Below the pieces are notes generated by a model that was given only the letters and a program-made list of their open reading frames with translations, did no database searches and was not told where the DNA came from. Positions 29,074 to 37,725 of a stretch of 64,000 bases of DNA are shown one piece after another (positions within the stretch are counted from its first letter, which is position 1; each line of letters opens with the position of its first letter). This stretch comes from Roseibium marinum (GTDB lineage Bacteria > Pseudomonadota > Alphaproteobacteria > Rhizobiales > Stappiaceae), in assembly GCF_002906165.1 (NCBI RefSeq), contig NZ_PPCN01000009.1:1-64000 (forward strand). The letters run 5' to 3'. Made by a program: the position numbers and the translations under genes.

Positions 29074-30639
29074 CTATTGATAAACGGTGGTGTGGCGGCG
29101 CACGGGCCTGAAACGGGTGTCGGTCAGCATGTCCTCGTCCTCTTCTTCGATGTCCGCTTCTTCCGCGGCCTTTGCGGCGGGCGGTTTCAGCCAGCCGATA
29201 TGTCCAAGTGTCGCCGAGTTGCTCCGGTTCATGTGCACCGATGAGGCGCAGCGTCTGGGGAGGGCGAGTTCAATTTCGTATTCGATCTCGAGACCCAGGT
29301 AAAAATCGATGAGATCGAACAGTTTTTCGGTCCACGGATTGGGCTTTGTCCGTGTTGGCGGCAGAAACTTGCGGTATTCGTCGAGCGAGCGGGTGAAGAT
29401 GCGAATGCGGATCTTGTCGCTGACGCTGTAGACCCTGGCGCCGACGATCGTGTCCGCCCCCAACCGGCCGCCGCCACCGGGACCCAGGCCGCCAAGGCTG
29501 AGCTGGTCGTCCCTGTCCAGATGCAGCCAGGTTCCGACACACTGGTCGATTTCCACCTTGACCCCGAAGACACCGGTGATCAGGCCTTTCAGGCGTGCCG
29601 CGCTTTTGGTCTTGGGGGACATCAGGCCCGTGTAGAGCAGCTTCAGCCGGTCGTCGATCCGGTCCAGATCGCGGTAGATGGGGGCGCCAAGTCCGATCGA
29701 TGAGCCGATATAGGCCAGGAACCGGTCGTCATCCGGCCGGTCATGCTGAACGATCGGCCTTGCGTCCGCCCAGGCGCGATAAAACAACTGGATGAAACGG
29801 TTGTTGAAGATATCCAGAAACCGGGGAAATTCGTCATTTCCGCGCAGTCCCCACATGATGGCTTCATCGGTATAGGGGCCGGGCAGGGCGCCTTGCGGAC
29901 CGAGCAGTCCCAGAAACCGTTCCAGCAATACCAGACCGCCCGACCCGTCACGGGTGGCGCGCTCGATGGTTGATGTCGCGAATTCGCTGGACGGATCCTG
30001 GCCGAAGCGGACGATGTCCTCCATGAGGCGGCGGCTCTTGCCGATCCGGGGCGGGGCGGGTTCTTCCATCTTCCTGGGGCCGTCCAGTCCCGGAGCTTTC
30101 GCTCCCGGAGCGGTCTGCCCCTCCAGCATGCGCAGGACAGCCAGAAGGTCGTGCCCACCGGGGTGTTCTTCGATCCGGGTGCTCAGGGCCGCCAGCAACG
30201 AGGCATATTGCTGCTGGACGGGAACCTCAATCCTCGGCTCGGCTGGAGGGGGCGTTTCATCGCTCGCCTCCGGGCTGTCCGCTAATGGACGATCAGGACC
30301 GGCCGCCGAATTTTCAGGCTGAGTTTGTGCGTCTTCTGATGCGGGCACCTGCGCTGGCACGGGGTCTTCAGAAGGGTTCTCGGGAAAGGCTTCTATCGTT
30401 TGCGACTGGATCGCGCCGCCGGTTTCCGGGGCGGGTTCGGTTTCCGGCGGGACATCGGCTTGTGTATCGGTTTGCGTTACTACCGGTTCCGCGCCAGAAG
30501 CCTCATTTGAATCCGCCTCTTCATCCGGTGAGACGGCAGGCGTCCCGCTGCCGAACCGCAGCACCGTCTTGTCCCGCGCCGAGGCCCTGTCCGGAAAATC
30601 AGGTTTCTGTTCCAGGTCCTTGTCGTCCGCTCCGCTCAT
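29074..30639 (-). CDS. tssG: T6SS baseplate protein TssG with long N-terminal extension
   Basis: Baseplate wedge subunit that pairs with TssF. The recognisable TssG core covers about residues 180-490: MEDIVRFGQDPSSEF, LLERFLGLLGPQGALP, the FLDIFNNRFIQLFYRAWADA stretch typical of the family, and GARVYSVSDKIRIRI. Ahead of it lie roughly 150 residues of acidic, Pro/Glu/Thr-rich, probably disordered sequence; TssG proteins are usually about 300-350 residues, so at 521 this one is markedly long. An acidic tail (EEADIEEEDEDM) follows the core. I set the start at the ATG that overlaps the tssF stop (ATGA, 30636-30639) instead of one 24 codons upstream inside tssF. Confidence 0.9.
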   Translation of the reverse strand: MSGADDKDLEQKPDFPDRASARDKTVLRFGSGTPAVSPDEEADSNEASGAEPVVTQTDTQADVPPETEPAPETGGAIQSQTIEAFPENPSEDPVPAQVPASEDAQTQPENSAAGPDRPLADSPEASDETPPPAEPRIEVPVQQQYASLLAALSTRIEEHPGGHDLLAVLRMLEGQTAPGAKAPGLDGPRKMEEPAPPRIGKSRRLMEDIVRFGQDPSSEFATSTIERATRDGSGGLVLLERFLGLLGPQGALPGPYTDEAIMWGLRGNDEFPRFLDIFNNRFIQLFYRAWADARPIVQHDRPDDDRFLAYIGSSIGLGAPIYRDLDRIDDRLKLLYTGLMSPKTKSAARLKGLITGVFGVKVEIDQCVGTWLHLDRDDQLSLGGLGPGGGGRLGADTIVGARVYSVSDKIRIRIFTRSLDEYRKFLPPTRTKPNPWTEKLFDLIDFYLGLEIEYEIELALPRRCASSVHMNRSNSATLGHIGWLKPPAAKAAEEADIEEEDEDMLTDTRFRPVRRHTTVYQ

Positions 30640-32633
30640 AGGATCCCTTTTGCCCCGATCCTTGGCGGCCATTTCATGATCGTTCCCCGCTCCGTGGTGG
30701 CGATCACGCATTGGGTGAAGTGGTTGAGGGAGGCATATTCGGCGATGAACCGGTCCAGCACCGCGCCCATCAGGAAGGCGCTGGCGCCTTCAAAGGCCTT
30801 GTCGTCGAGCGTTATGGTGACCTCAAGGCCCCTGGCGACGCCTGTTCCCGATTTCTGCTGCAGCCTGCGGACCACCGGACGGGTCGAGACGGCGCGCACG
30901 GACTGAGCCTGCCGGTCCGCCGAATTGTCGGCAAGCGGAGCGAACACGCTTAAAATGTCACGGAAGGACCGGCCGTCCTCACCGGCGGCATCGTGAACCA
31001 GGCCGGTATGGTTGAGGGCGAGAATATTGATCAGCCGCCATGCGATAGCCCCTGTATGGCCATCCTCGCCAAGCCTTTCATTGTAGGACAGGAGCGGTGG
31101 TCTCGGCGCGGTGGGCCCGGCGACGCAGTCCACCTTGAGGCCGATATCTTCAAGAACGCGGAAATCGCCGATATCGGACTTGTCCGGATTGCTGCCGACC
31201 GGAAGGTCGGCCGCCAGGGCCCGGTTGGAGGCCATCACCTTCAAGGAGAGTTCCGCAAGCCGTTTGTCACCGCTCTGGAGCAGGGCGGCGGCCTGGGCGC
31301 CACTGGAGATCGAGACAAAGCTTTCCGTTCCGATATAGGAGCTAGGCTGCATGCGCCGCAGTTCCGAGGAGGATTGACGGCGCGGCATGCGGCGAATGGT
31401 AAAGAACCATTCATGCCCGGCTTTTTCCGTATCCGGTGCGACGCTGTAGAGCGGTTCGACGGCTCTTTTTTCACCGCCGGAAAAATGCGCGTTGACCTCT
31501 GTAACGGAATGAATTTCGTAATCGAGCGGACGGGTGCGGTCGGCGATCACCGCGAATTCGTGCTGCCCCTTCTTGATCGGCACCCTGTCGGTCTGGCGTT
31601 CGAACAGATTGACCGCCGGCGCCGAATGCAAGGCGAAAATCTTGTGCTCGACATGCGCCGGCAACCGGGTCTCGGTTTCGTCGAACACAAACACCAGGTC
31701 GAAAGATTTCGCCTTGACCCGGTCGAGGTAACGGCGGAGGCCCGTCAGGCGGAACCCCAGGAAGCTGCGGGGAAAATTGAAATAATCCCGCAGATAGTCA
31801 AAGCCGGTGAACATCCTGCGGTCGTTGCGAAGCAGGGCGTCTTCCTCGTCGAAACCGAGTTGCCTGATGGCATCGACAGCCATGCGCTGAAGGGAGACCT
31901 GCCCGTAGGCGTCCTCGGTCCTGAGATAAAGGGCGATTGTGTGACCGAAGATCTGTTCATAGACCTTGGCCGCCAGGTCGACAGGGCCGATCAGCCTGAC
32001 GGGAAGTTCATCGATCCGGCAGCCGGCCACCTGGTATTCAGGCTTTTTGAGCGCGTCTTCCGCCGAGACCTCGTTTTCGGGATCTTCGGACATCCGGTGA
32101 GTGAGGGTAATCGATAACCCCGCTCTTGCCCGTCTGTCTTCGGCCATTTCCGCACCGAGCCCGGAGATCTGCGCCGCCGAGCTCAGATAGCGGGCGGCCG
32201 TCAGCTCCAGCGGCGTCAGGGTGATCGGTGCGGCAAGCGTGAAGCGGCAGCGCACTTCGCCGCGGCGTTCGCGAAAGACGGCTTCCATGGGCGCGTGACG
32301 GCTGATCTTGATGCCGTTGCGCAAATTCGCATCGCCGTATTTAGGCGTGATCCGGGCAAGCACCATGGACGGAATAGGCGCCAGGGCGGAGGGATAAAGC
32401 TGTTCGAAAAGATTGGACGTGAATTCGGAAAATTCATGTTTCATCTTCAGCTGGACCCGTGCCGCCAGGAAGGCCGCGCCTTCCAGCAGGCCGGACAGCA
32501 TTGGGTCGGACCGGTCTTCCAGGAGGCCGCCAAGGCGCTCGGCCACAGCGGGATAGGACTCGGCAAACGCCGAACCCTGCTCACGTAGATAGGTAAGCTC
32601 CTGGTTGTAAAGATCCAGAAATTCCCGGTTCAT
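30636..32633 (-). CDS. tssF: T6SS baseplate protein TssF
   Basis: 665-residue baseplate subunit (VasA/ImpG family), slightly longer than the usual 580-640. The N-terminus MNREFLDLYNQELTYLREQG with FAESYPAVAERLG is the family signature. Further matches are DPMLSGLLEGAAFLAARVQL, LFEQLYPSALAPIPSM, and FRLTGLRRYLDRVKAKSFDL. It forms the TssF2-TssG wedge with the next gene. Both ends overlap neighbours by 4 bp (ATGA with tssE upstream and with tssG downstream), giving a translationally coupled tssE-tssF-tssG unit that would fix subunit ratios. Confidence 0.95.
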   Translation of the reverse strand: MNREFLDLYNQELTYLREQGSAFAESYPAVAERLGGLLEDRSDPMLSGLLEGAAFLAARVQLKMKHEFSEFTSNLFEQLYPSALAPIPSMVLARITPKYGDANLRNGIKISRHAPMEAVFRERRGEVRCRFTLAAPITLTPLELTAARYLSSAAQISGLGAEMAEDRRARAGLSITLTHRMSEDPENEVSAEDALKKPEYQVAGCRIDELPVRLIGPVDLAAKVYEQIFGHTIALYLRTEDAYGQVSLQRMAVDAIRQLGFDEEDALLRNDRRMFTGFDYLRDYFNFPRSFLGFRLTGLRRYLDRVKAKSFDLVFVFDETETRLPAHVEHKIFALHSAPAVNLFERQTDRVPIKKGQHEFAVIADRTRPLDYEIHSVTEVNAHFSGGEKRAVEPLYSVAPDTEKAGHEWFFTIRRMPRRQSSSELRRMQPSSYIGTESFVSISSGAQAAALLQSGDKRLAELSLKVMASNRALAADLPVGSNPDKSDIGDFRVLEDIGLKVDCVAGPTAPRPPLLSYNERLGEDGHTGAIAWRLINILALNHTGLVHDAAGEDGRSFRDILSVFAPLADNSADRQAQSVRAVSTRPVVRRLQQKSGTGVARGLEVTITLDDKAFEGASAFLMGAVLDRFIAEYASLNHFTQCVIATTERGTIMKWPPRIGAKGIL

Positions 32634-33181
32634 CCTGTCGCCCCGATTATCTTGATGCGGCCGAGGGCGGGATCGACATCGGCAACGAATTCACTTCCGA
32701 TCCTCACCGGATCGCAGCGGATCTCCGCCTTGATCAGAAAGCGTACCTTGAACGTTTCGCCGCTGCCTTCTTGGTCCCGTATGACCTGCAGCGTGCGCGG
32801 GTCCATGCGCGGCTCAAAGCGGATCAGGGCTTCGCGAATGTCGTCCGCAAGCCTGTCGATCCGGACCGTGTCGACGATATGCACGGACAGGTCGGGCAGC
32901 CCGTAGTTGAGAAAGGAAGTGGTAACTTCCGGAAACTCGGTCAGATCCTGGGTGGAATTGAGGTTCACGGTGTTCAAAAGCGACTGCAGGTCGCGCCGGA
33001 CTTCAGAGACAAGAGTGTGTTCGGTGACCCCGTAAGACCGTGAGAGACGGCGGCCGGATCTGATTTTCTGTCCGTCCGCGGGACTTTTCTGGCGGGCCTG
33101 GGCGGCCTTGTAGTCCGGGTCGTCCATGGCCCGGAATGCCCACATCAGCGGGGCATGTATCTTCACACTTGATTTAGCCAT
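32630..33181 (-). CDS. tssE: T6SS baseplate protein TssE (gp25-like)
   Basis: 183-residue gp25-like wedge protein. The conserved block SFLNYGLPDLS and the IREALIRFEPRMDP motif, with the glutamate essential in gp25/TssE, are present. The N-terminal 50 residues are basic and variable (RQKSPADGQKIRSGRRLSRS). It starts about 160 bp downstream of the hcp stop, beyond a terminator-like hairpin, so tssE-tssF-tssG-clpV is probably expressed at a lower level than tssB-tssC-hcp or from its own promoter. Confidence 0.93.
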   Translation of the reverse strand: MAKSSVKIHAPLMWAFRAMDDPDYKAAQARQKSPADGQKIRSGRRLSRSYGVTEHTLVSEVRRDLQSLLNTVNLNSTQDLTEFPEVTTSFLNYGLPDLSVHIVDTVRIDRLADDIREALIRFEPRMDPRTLQVIRDQEGSGETFKVRFLIKAEIRCDPVRIGSEFVADVDPALGRIKIIGATG

Positions 33182-33282
33182 TGGCCACGCCCACGCTGAC
33201 TGCTGCCTTTTGATTGACTTGTAACAAGCTGACGGTTCCTGCCCGGCCCCGGCAACCCGCCATTTATCGCCTTACGCACTAA

Positions 33283-33326
33283 ATTAAAAAAGGAATTGGC
33301 TGCCGCAACGTTGCGCGGCAGCCAAT
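33283..33326 (-). terminator. Rho-independent terminator after hcp
   Basis: On the minus strand, perfect 12-bp arms (ATTGGCTGCCGC at 33295-33306 and its complement at 33315-33326) with an 8-base loop are followed by TTCCTTTTTTAATTT. The hcp stop lies only 16 bp upstream. It should cut most transcripts after hcp and leave a minority reading into tssE. Confidence 0.87.
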
Positions 33327-33341
33327 CCAGGCAAAAATGCC

Positions 33342-33827
33342 TTATTTCTTTTCGTTCGCCGCGATATCCCAGGCGAACTCCGGAGCAGCACCCTTCGAGC
33401 CGTCCGGCTTCTGTTCGGTGTAGATGTACTTGTACTCACCGAAGTTCAGCGTGACGCTTTCCGTGATGCGGTCGTCAGACCCGCTGCCACCGGTCGAAAC
33501 GTTGGTGACGATAATGTCTTTCATCTCGATCTTGATGTATTCCAGCGGGGTGTCACCAGCGGCTTTGCGCACGAAGAGCGTGCCCTTGGTGATGTGCTTG
33601 CCGGTGGACACATGCTGGAGCAGCACCGGAGTCGATTTGTCGACAAATTTGGTGATGCTCAGGTCCTGGAAATGAGCCTTGCCGGAGCCGGAACCGCCGC
33701 CCATATGCGTGGTTCCGGACTGGGAAGCACCCCAGGACCAGGACAGGACGTCAATCTTGTCCTTGTGGGCTTTGTCCTGTGCTTCGCCTTTGATGCCTTC
33801 AAGTTCGAGAAAAAAATCGACAGCCAT
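33342..33827 (-). CDS. hcp: T6SS inner tube protein Hcp
   Basis: 161-residue Hcp1-family protein whose hexameric rings stack into the expelled tube. The start MAVDFFLELEGIKGEAQDKAH, the IDVLSWSWGASQSGT stretch, and GKAHFQDLSITKFVDKSTPVLL are characteristic. The C-terminal part (ITESVTLNFGEYKYIY) ends the beta-barrel, and a short charged tail ending EKK follows. It lies between hairpin clusters (behind tssC) and a strong terminator, the usual pattern for an abundantly made, separately dosed subunit. As a single copy within the locus it is the main structural Hcp. Confidence 0.96.
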   Translation of the reverse strand: MAVDFFLELEGIKGEAQDKAHKDKIDVLSWSWGASQSGTTHMGGGSGSGKAHFQDLSITKFVDKSTPVLLQHVSTGKHITKGTLFVRKAAGDTPLEYIKIEMKDIIVTNVSTGGSGSDDRITESVTLNFGEYKYIYTEQKPDGSKGAAPEFAWDIAANEKK

Positions 33828-33975
33828 GATAATAGATCCTCTTGGGTGTTGACGGCCAGGAAATTCGCCTGGCGCAAAGTCTGTTATTTAGTGACAACTA
33901 CCTCGGACCTTACGGTCCAAACCCCTAAGCCGTATGTGGCCCGTTTGCACCTCCACCCGGTGAAATGACCGGATT

Positions 33976-34024
33976 GCATCCGCGAGGGATGCTTGCCAGC
34001 GGGCGAGCTACCGCCCGCTGGCAA
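33976..34024. other. Tandem hairpins between tssC and hcp
   Basis: Two back-to-back inverted repeats: GCATCC-GCGAG-GGATGC, and perfect 13-bp arms TTGCCAGCGGGCG (33993-34005) with the complement at 34012-34024. Neither has a T-run in the minus-strand sense. A third small hairpin (GGACC-TTAC-GGTCC) lies near 33914. They probably protect transcript ends or mark RNA processing between tssC and hcp, not termination. Confidence 0.6.
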
Positions 34025-34033
34025 TTTCTTGAA

Positions 34034-35557
34034 TCAGCTTCCGTCCTGCGGAATACGGGAGGCCAGGCTCATGCCGATATCCATGCCTTCCAGCTGATAA
34101 TGGGGACGCAGGAAGAACTGGGCTCTGTAGTAGCCGGGGTTCTCCTCGTCCGGGATGATGGTGACCTTGGCTTCCCGAAGCGGCTTGCGGGCCTTGGTTT
34201 CCTCGGTCGAATTGTCCGGGTCGCCATCGACGTAGTCCATGATCCAGTCGTTGAGCCACCGCTGAAGCTGCGCCGATTCCTTGGTGGAGCCGATCTTGTT
34301 ACGCACCATCACCTTAAGGTAATGGGCGAAACGGGTGGTCGCGAACATGTAAGGCAGACGGGCGGACAGATTGTCGGACGCGGTCGCGTCCTTGCCGTCC
34401 GGACCGGAAAACTGCCTTGGTTTGAAGACCGACTGGGCACCCAGGAAGGCAGCTTGGTCGGTGTTCTTGCGATGGATCAGCGGGATCAGGCCCAGGCGGG
34501 AAATTTCATGCTCCCGCCGGTCGGAAACAGCGATTTCCGCAGGGCATTTCTGATCGACGCCACCATCGTCGGTTTCGAAGACGTGGGTCGGCAGTTCCTC
34601 GACCAGCCCGCCGCTTTCCACGCCGCGGATGCGGACCGTCCAGCCGAATTCCTTGTAGGCCTTGTTGATATTCGAGGCCATGGCATAGGCGGAATTCATC
34701 CAGGAGTAATTGCTGTGACTGTCCTCGCCGAATTCTTCTTCGAAAGCGAATTCCTCGACCGGATCGGACTTGGCGCCGTAAGGCTGGCGGGCGAGCACGC
34801 GCGGCATGGTCAGACCCAGATACCGGGCGTCTTCCGATTCCCTCAGGGTCCGCCACTGTGCGTGGAGTTCCGTATCGAAGATCTTTGACAGGTCACGCTT
34901 GGCCGGAAGTTCCGTCCAGCTGTCCATCTGCATGAGCTGCGGATCGGCGGCTGCAAGGAACGGGGCATGCGCCGCCGATGCGATCTTCGCCATTCCGCGC
35001 AGGATGGTGATGTCCTGTGCTTCGTGGGAGAATTCGTAGTCGCCGACAAGGCAACCGTAAGGCTGGCCGCCGAGCTGGCCGAATTCGGCCTCGTAGATCT
35101 GCTTGAACAGCGGGCTCTGGTCCCACTTCGCGCCGCGGTAGCTCTTGAGGACGCCGGCCAGCTCTTTCTTCGAGATATTGAGAAACCTGAGTTTCAAGGA
35201 GGCATCGGTTTCCGACTGGTGGACAAGATAGTCCAGCCCCCGCCAGGCGCTTTCCAGCTTCTGGAATTCCTCGGCGTGAATGATCTCGTTCACCTGGGAG
35301 GTGAGCTTCTCGTCAAGCTTGGCGATCATCTCGTCGATGGTGTCGTAGACATCGTCCTTGATGAGAGCCTGATCGGACAGGGCCTCCGCAAGGAACGTGG
35401 ACATCGCGTTGTCGACGAGCGCGTTGGCCGTATCGTTTTCGCTCTTGATGCGGAAGTTCTGCTTCAAGATGGAGGCGAATTCCTCGGGGCTTTTTTCACC
35501 CGTGGCTTCGCCGGCGGCTGCACCGCTTGTCTGGGCACTGGTTTCCGTGTTGCTCAT
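34034..35557 (-). CDS. tssC: T6SS sheath large subunit TssC
   Basis: 507-residue VipB-type sheath protein that assembles with TssB around the Hcp tube and contracts. Family blocks present: HAEEFQKLESAWRGLDYLVH, YGCLVGDYEFSHEAQDI, ILRGMAKIASAAHAPFLAAA, ARYLGLTMPRVLARQPYG, RFAHYLKVMVRNKIGS and the C-terminal AQFFLRPHYQLEGMDIGMSL. The N-terminal 30 residues are Thr/Ala/Glu-rich. The ATG directly follows the tssB stop (TAAATG), so translation is coupled. Confidence 0.97.
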   Translation of the reverse strand: MSNTETSAQTSGAAAGEATGEKSPEEFASILKQNFRIKSENDTANALVDNAMSTFLAEALSDQALIKDDVYDTIDEMIAKLDEKLTSQVNEIIHAEEFQKLESAWRGLDYLVHQSETDASLKLRFLNISKKELAGVLKSYRGAKWDQSPLFKQIYEAEFGQLGGQPYGCLVGDYEFSHEAQDITILRGMAKIASAAHAPFLAAADPQLMQMDSWTELPAKRDLSKIFDTELHAQWRTLRESEDARYLGLTMPRVLARQPYGAKSDPVEEFAFEEEFGEDSHSNYSWMNSAYAMASNINKAYKEFGWTVRIRGVESGGLVEELPTHVFETDDGGVDQKCPAEIAVSDRREHEISRLGLIPLIHRKNTDQAAFLGAQSVFKPRQFSGPDGKDATASDNLSARLPYMFATTRFAHYLKVMVRNKIGSTKESAQLQRWLNDWIMDYVDGDPDNSTEETKARKPLREAKVTIIPDEENPGYYRAQFFLRPHYQLEGMDIGMSLASRIPQDGS

Positions 35558-36112
35558 TTAAGCCTCCTCTGTCCCGCTGCCGTCTTTCGCTTTGCCATCG
35601 GGCTGCGCTTTTTCGGCATCGATCTGCTGAGCAAGAGCCGCCATCAGGGCCGGATCCCGGGTCAGTTCTTCAAGCTGGCTGATGGCTTGCACGCGCCCGT
35701 CCATCATGGTGCGCAAGGCTGCAAGACTGCGGCGCGCATCAAGGAGCTTTTTCAGGGCCGGAACCTGCTCGGCGACTTTACCTGGTGTGAAATCGTCCAT
35801 GCTCTTGAACCGGAGCTGTACGCTCAGCTTGGAATTGTCCTCGCCGGAAAGCTTGTCCTTCACCGTGAAGGAGGTGCCGGGTTCGATGGCTTCCATCCGC
35901 TTGGTGAAATTGTCCATGTCGATATCGAGAAGCTTGCGATCATCGATATCCTGCTTTTCGACGCCGGGGTTGTCGCCGGAAAGATCGGCCATGACGCCCA
36001 TGACGAAGGGCAGCTCGACTTTCTTCTCCGCGTCGAACGGATCCTCATAGAAAATGTGAACGCGAGGGGGTCTGTTGCGCTTGATAAAGCTTTGCCCGCT
36101 ATTCGATGCCAT
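35558..36112 (-). CDS. tssB: T6SS sheath small subunit TssB
   Basis: 184-residue VipA-type sheath protein. It starts MASNSGQSFIKRNRPPRVHI and contains ELPFVMGVMADLSGD, with the conserved block leading into FTKRMEAIEPGTSF. FKSMDDFTPGKVAEQVPALK is the region that contacts TssC. The C-terminus is an Ala/Asp/Lys-rich tail. It directly precedes tssC with no spacer. A 258-bp AT-rich gap upstream separates it from tssA, so it may have its own promoter. Confidence 0.96.
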   Translation of the reverse strand: MASNSGQSFIKRNRPPRVHIFYEDPFDAEKKVELPFVMGVMADLSGDNPGVEKQDIDDRKLLDIDMDNFTKRMEAIEPGTSFTVKDKLSGEDNSKLSVQLRFKSMDDFTPGKVAEQVPALKKLLDARRSLAALRTMMDGRVQAISQLEELTRDPALMAALAQQIDAEKAQPDGKAKDGSGTEEA

Positions 36113-36370
36113 TGTATTTGCCTTTCGTTTCGTTGACCCGTTTTAAGTGCGGTCAAATTTATTTAGAATCGGCGTTTTGTCTCGTTGGTCACTATGTAAT
36201 TCGATTGTTGGTCGCGGGGGTGTGATGACAGTCACAGCATCGCCGCTTTAAAATTTTTTTTAAATTTAGTGGACCCGAATATTGAGGACCCGTTGGCTCT
36301 GTGTGTCAAGAAAGAAGCACTGAAACGCTAGGGAAGCGGGCCGTGGTCGTGTTTTCTCCTTTTCTCGTGC
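36113..36370. promoter_or_regulatory. AT-rich gap upstream of tssB, probable promoter
   Basis: 258 bp without a supported gene. The part from about 36240 to 36285 is strikingly AT-rich (TTTAAAATTTTTTTTAAATT) for this GC-rich genome, and a partly symmetric sequence GTGATGACAGTCACAGC lies next to it. This fits a promoter driving tssB-tssC-hcp separately from tssA. No sigma-54 site (TGGC-N8-TTGC type) was recognised by eye. Confidence 0.4.
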
Positions 36371-37654
36371 TCATTCTTCTTCCGGTCTGAGGAACAGGTT
36401 GAGCAGGCCCGTGAAGGAGCCGGAGCTCATGTTCTGCGCCTCGTCCAGAAGCAGCGGGATGGGGCTTGTGGGTTCGTTGGCGGAATAATAGCCCTTGACG
36501 GCGGCGATGCCCTTCATCGCGTCGGTCCGGTTTTCGATAACCATGACCGTAAAGCCGTCAATATCGCCAGGTTCCTGATCTTCGCCTTCATTGAGATCTA
36601 TCAGCCTGCCGTTGGACAGCTGAAGGCCGCTTGTCCCAAGAACCAGTGCCACATCGTCAAACCTGCGCGGCATGAGAATCTTCAGCGCGTCAAGATAGGA
36701 TTTTCCCACGAGCCCACGTGCTTCACGCACGAGAAAGAGTGCCGGATGAGACGGTTCGCGGGAGGCGAAATAGTCTTCGACCGCGTCCAGGATCAGTTTT
36801 GCCTGGGCCGCATTCCGGATCTCCGATTCCGGAGCCTCTTGCACAGCTGCATTACCTGCATCTTCCTGGCCGGCCTCATCGGCAGCCGCGTCTCCGGCGT
36901 CGGACGACACGCGACCGAGACGGGTGTTCAGTTCCCTGTTCATCTCCCGCAGAAGCGTGGCTATTTCTTCAAAGTCCGGCGGTGCGGCCTTGGCGCCGCT
37001 TTGCTGGAGTTTTTCCGAGCATATGTCGGTGATCGCCTGAAATTCGTTGGGGAGTTCGGCAAGATCCTTGAGAACCTCGTCGATTTCCTCCTGCTCGAGT
37101 TCGCCGGAGGTCAGGGCGGCTTCGATCGCACCGAGGGAGACCGTATGTTCGTCAGGTCTGGCGGTGGCGGTTCCGGCCGCGATCTGCATCGTGCGATAGC
37201 TGATCGGCCCGGCTCTTCGGGTTCTGATCAGCGGCGCTGAGTCGAGAGGCAGCATGACGGTCGGCCGGTTGTTGAGCGCTTCGAGCGCGCCCATCCGCTC
37301 CATATGACCGAAATCGGCGTCGGAGGGGTGAACATCCTCCCAATGATTTTCCAGCAGCCGGCGAATGATTCGCACCGCATTGGCAAACAGGTGGATCTGG
37401 CCATTGAGAAGAGCGAACTGGGCGAGGAGGACAAGCAGCCTCACGTCCCTGGATTGCTTTAAAAAGCCATCCATCTGTTTGAAAAGATCAGTGAATTCGA
37501 TTTCGGAACGGTCAAATTCGCTGAACCGCTCCGGAAGCATTTCCTCGCATGAATCCAGGAGCGCGGCAAAAGCGGGCTCGGAGTCATAAAGATCCGGTCC
37601 GCAGCCTGCGCCGGGCGAAACTTCCGTTCCGTAGGTATCGGGATCAAAACTCAT
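36371..37654 (-). CDS. tssA: T6SS baseplate/cap protein TssA (ImpA family)
   Basis: 427-residue TssA. The ImpA N-terminal domain (about 20-160) has CGPDLYDSEPAFAALLDSCE, the run EFTDLFKQMDGFLKQSRDVR, the block LLENHWEDVHPSD and LNNRPTVMLPLDSAPLI. The C-terminal end shows the short TssA motif twice: YFASREPSHPALFLVREARG with YLDALKILMP (about 300-340), and YYSANEPTSPIPLLLDEAQN with FTGLLNLFL (about 390-425). Many TssA proteins have one such block, so this looks like an internal duplication. The ATG at 37654 follows GGGAGGG; a longer frame begins 19 codons upstream. It helps prime sheath polymerisation at the baseplate or distal end. Confidence 0.88.
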   Translation of the reverse strand: MSFDPDTYGTEVSPGAGCGPDLYDSEPAFAALLDSCEEMLPERFSEFDRSEIEFTDLFKQMDGFLKQSRDVRLLVLLAQFALLNGQIHLFANAVRIIRRLLENHWEDVHPSDADFGHMERMGALEALNNRPTVMLPLDSAPLIRTRRAGPISYRTMQIAAGTATARPDEHTVSLGAIEAALTSGELEQEEIDEVLKDLAELPNEFQAITDICSEKLQQSGAKAAPPDFEEIATLLREMNRELNTRLGRVSSDAGDAAADEAGQEDAGNAAVQEAPESEIRNAAQAKLILDAVEDYFASREPSHPALFLVREARGLVGKSYLDALKILMPRRFDDVALVLGTSGLQLSNGRLIDLNEGEDQEPGDIDGFTVMVIENRTDAMKGIAAVKGYYSANEPTSPIPLLLDEAQNMSSGSFTGLLNLFLRPEEE

Positions 37655-37725
37655 GCACCCTCCCGGCGCGAACCGAATTGCTCCAGCCAGCCCAAGGCTG
37701 GCTGGAGACAAACTGACAAATGGCC

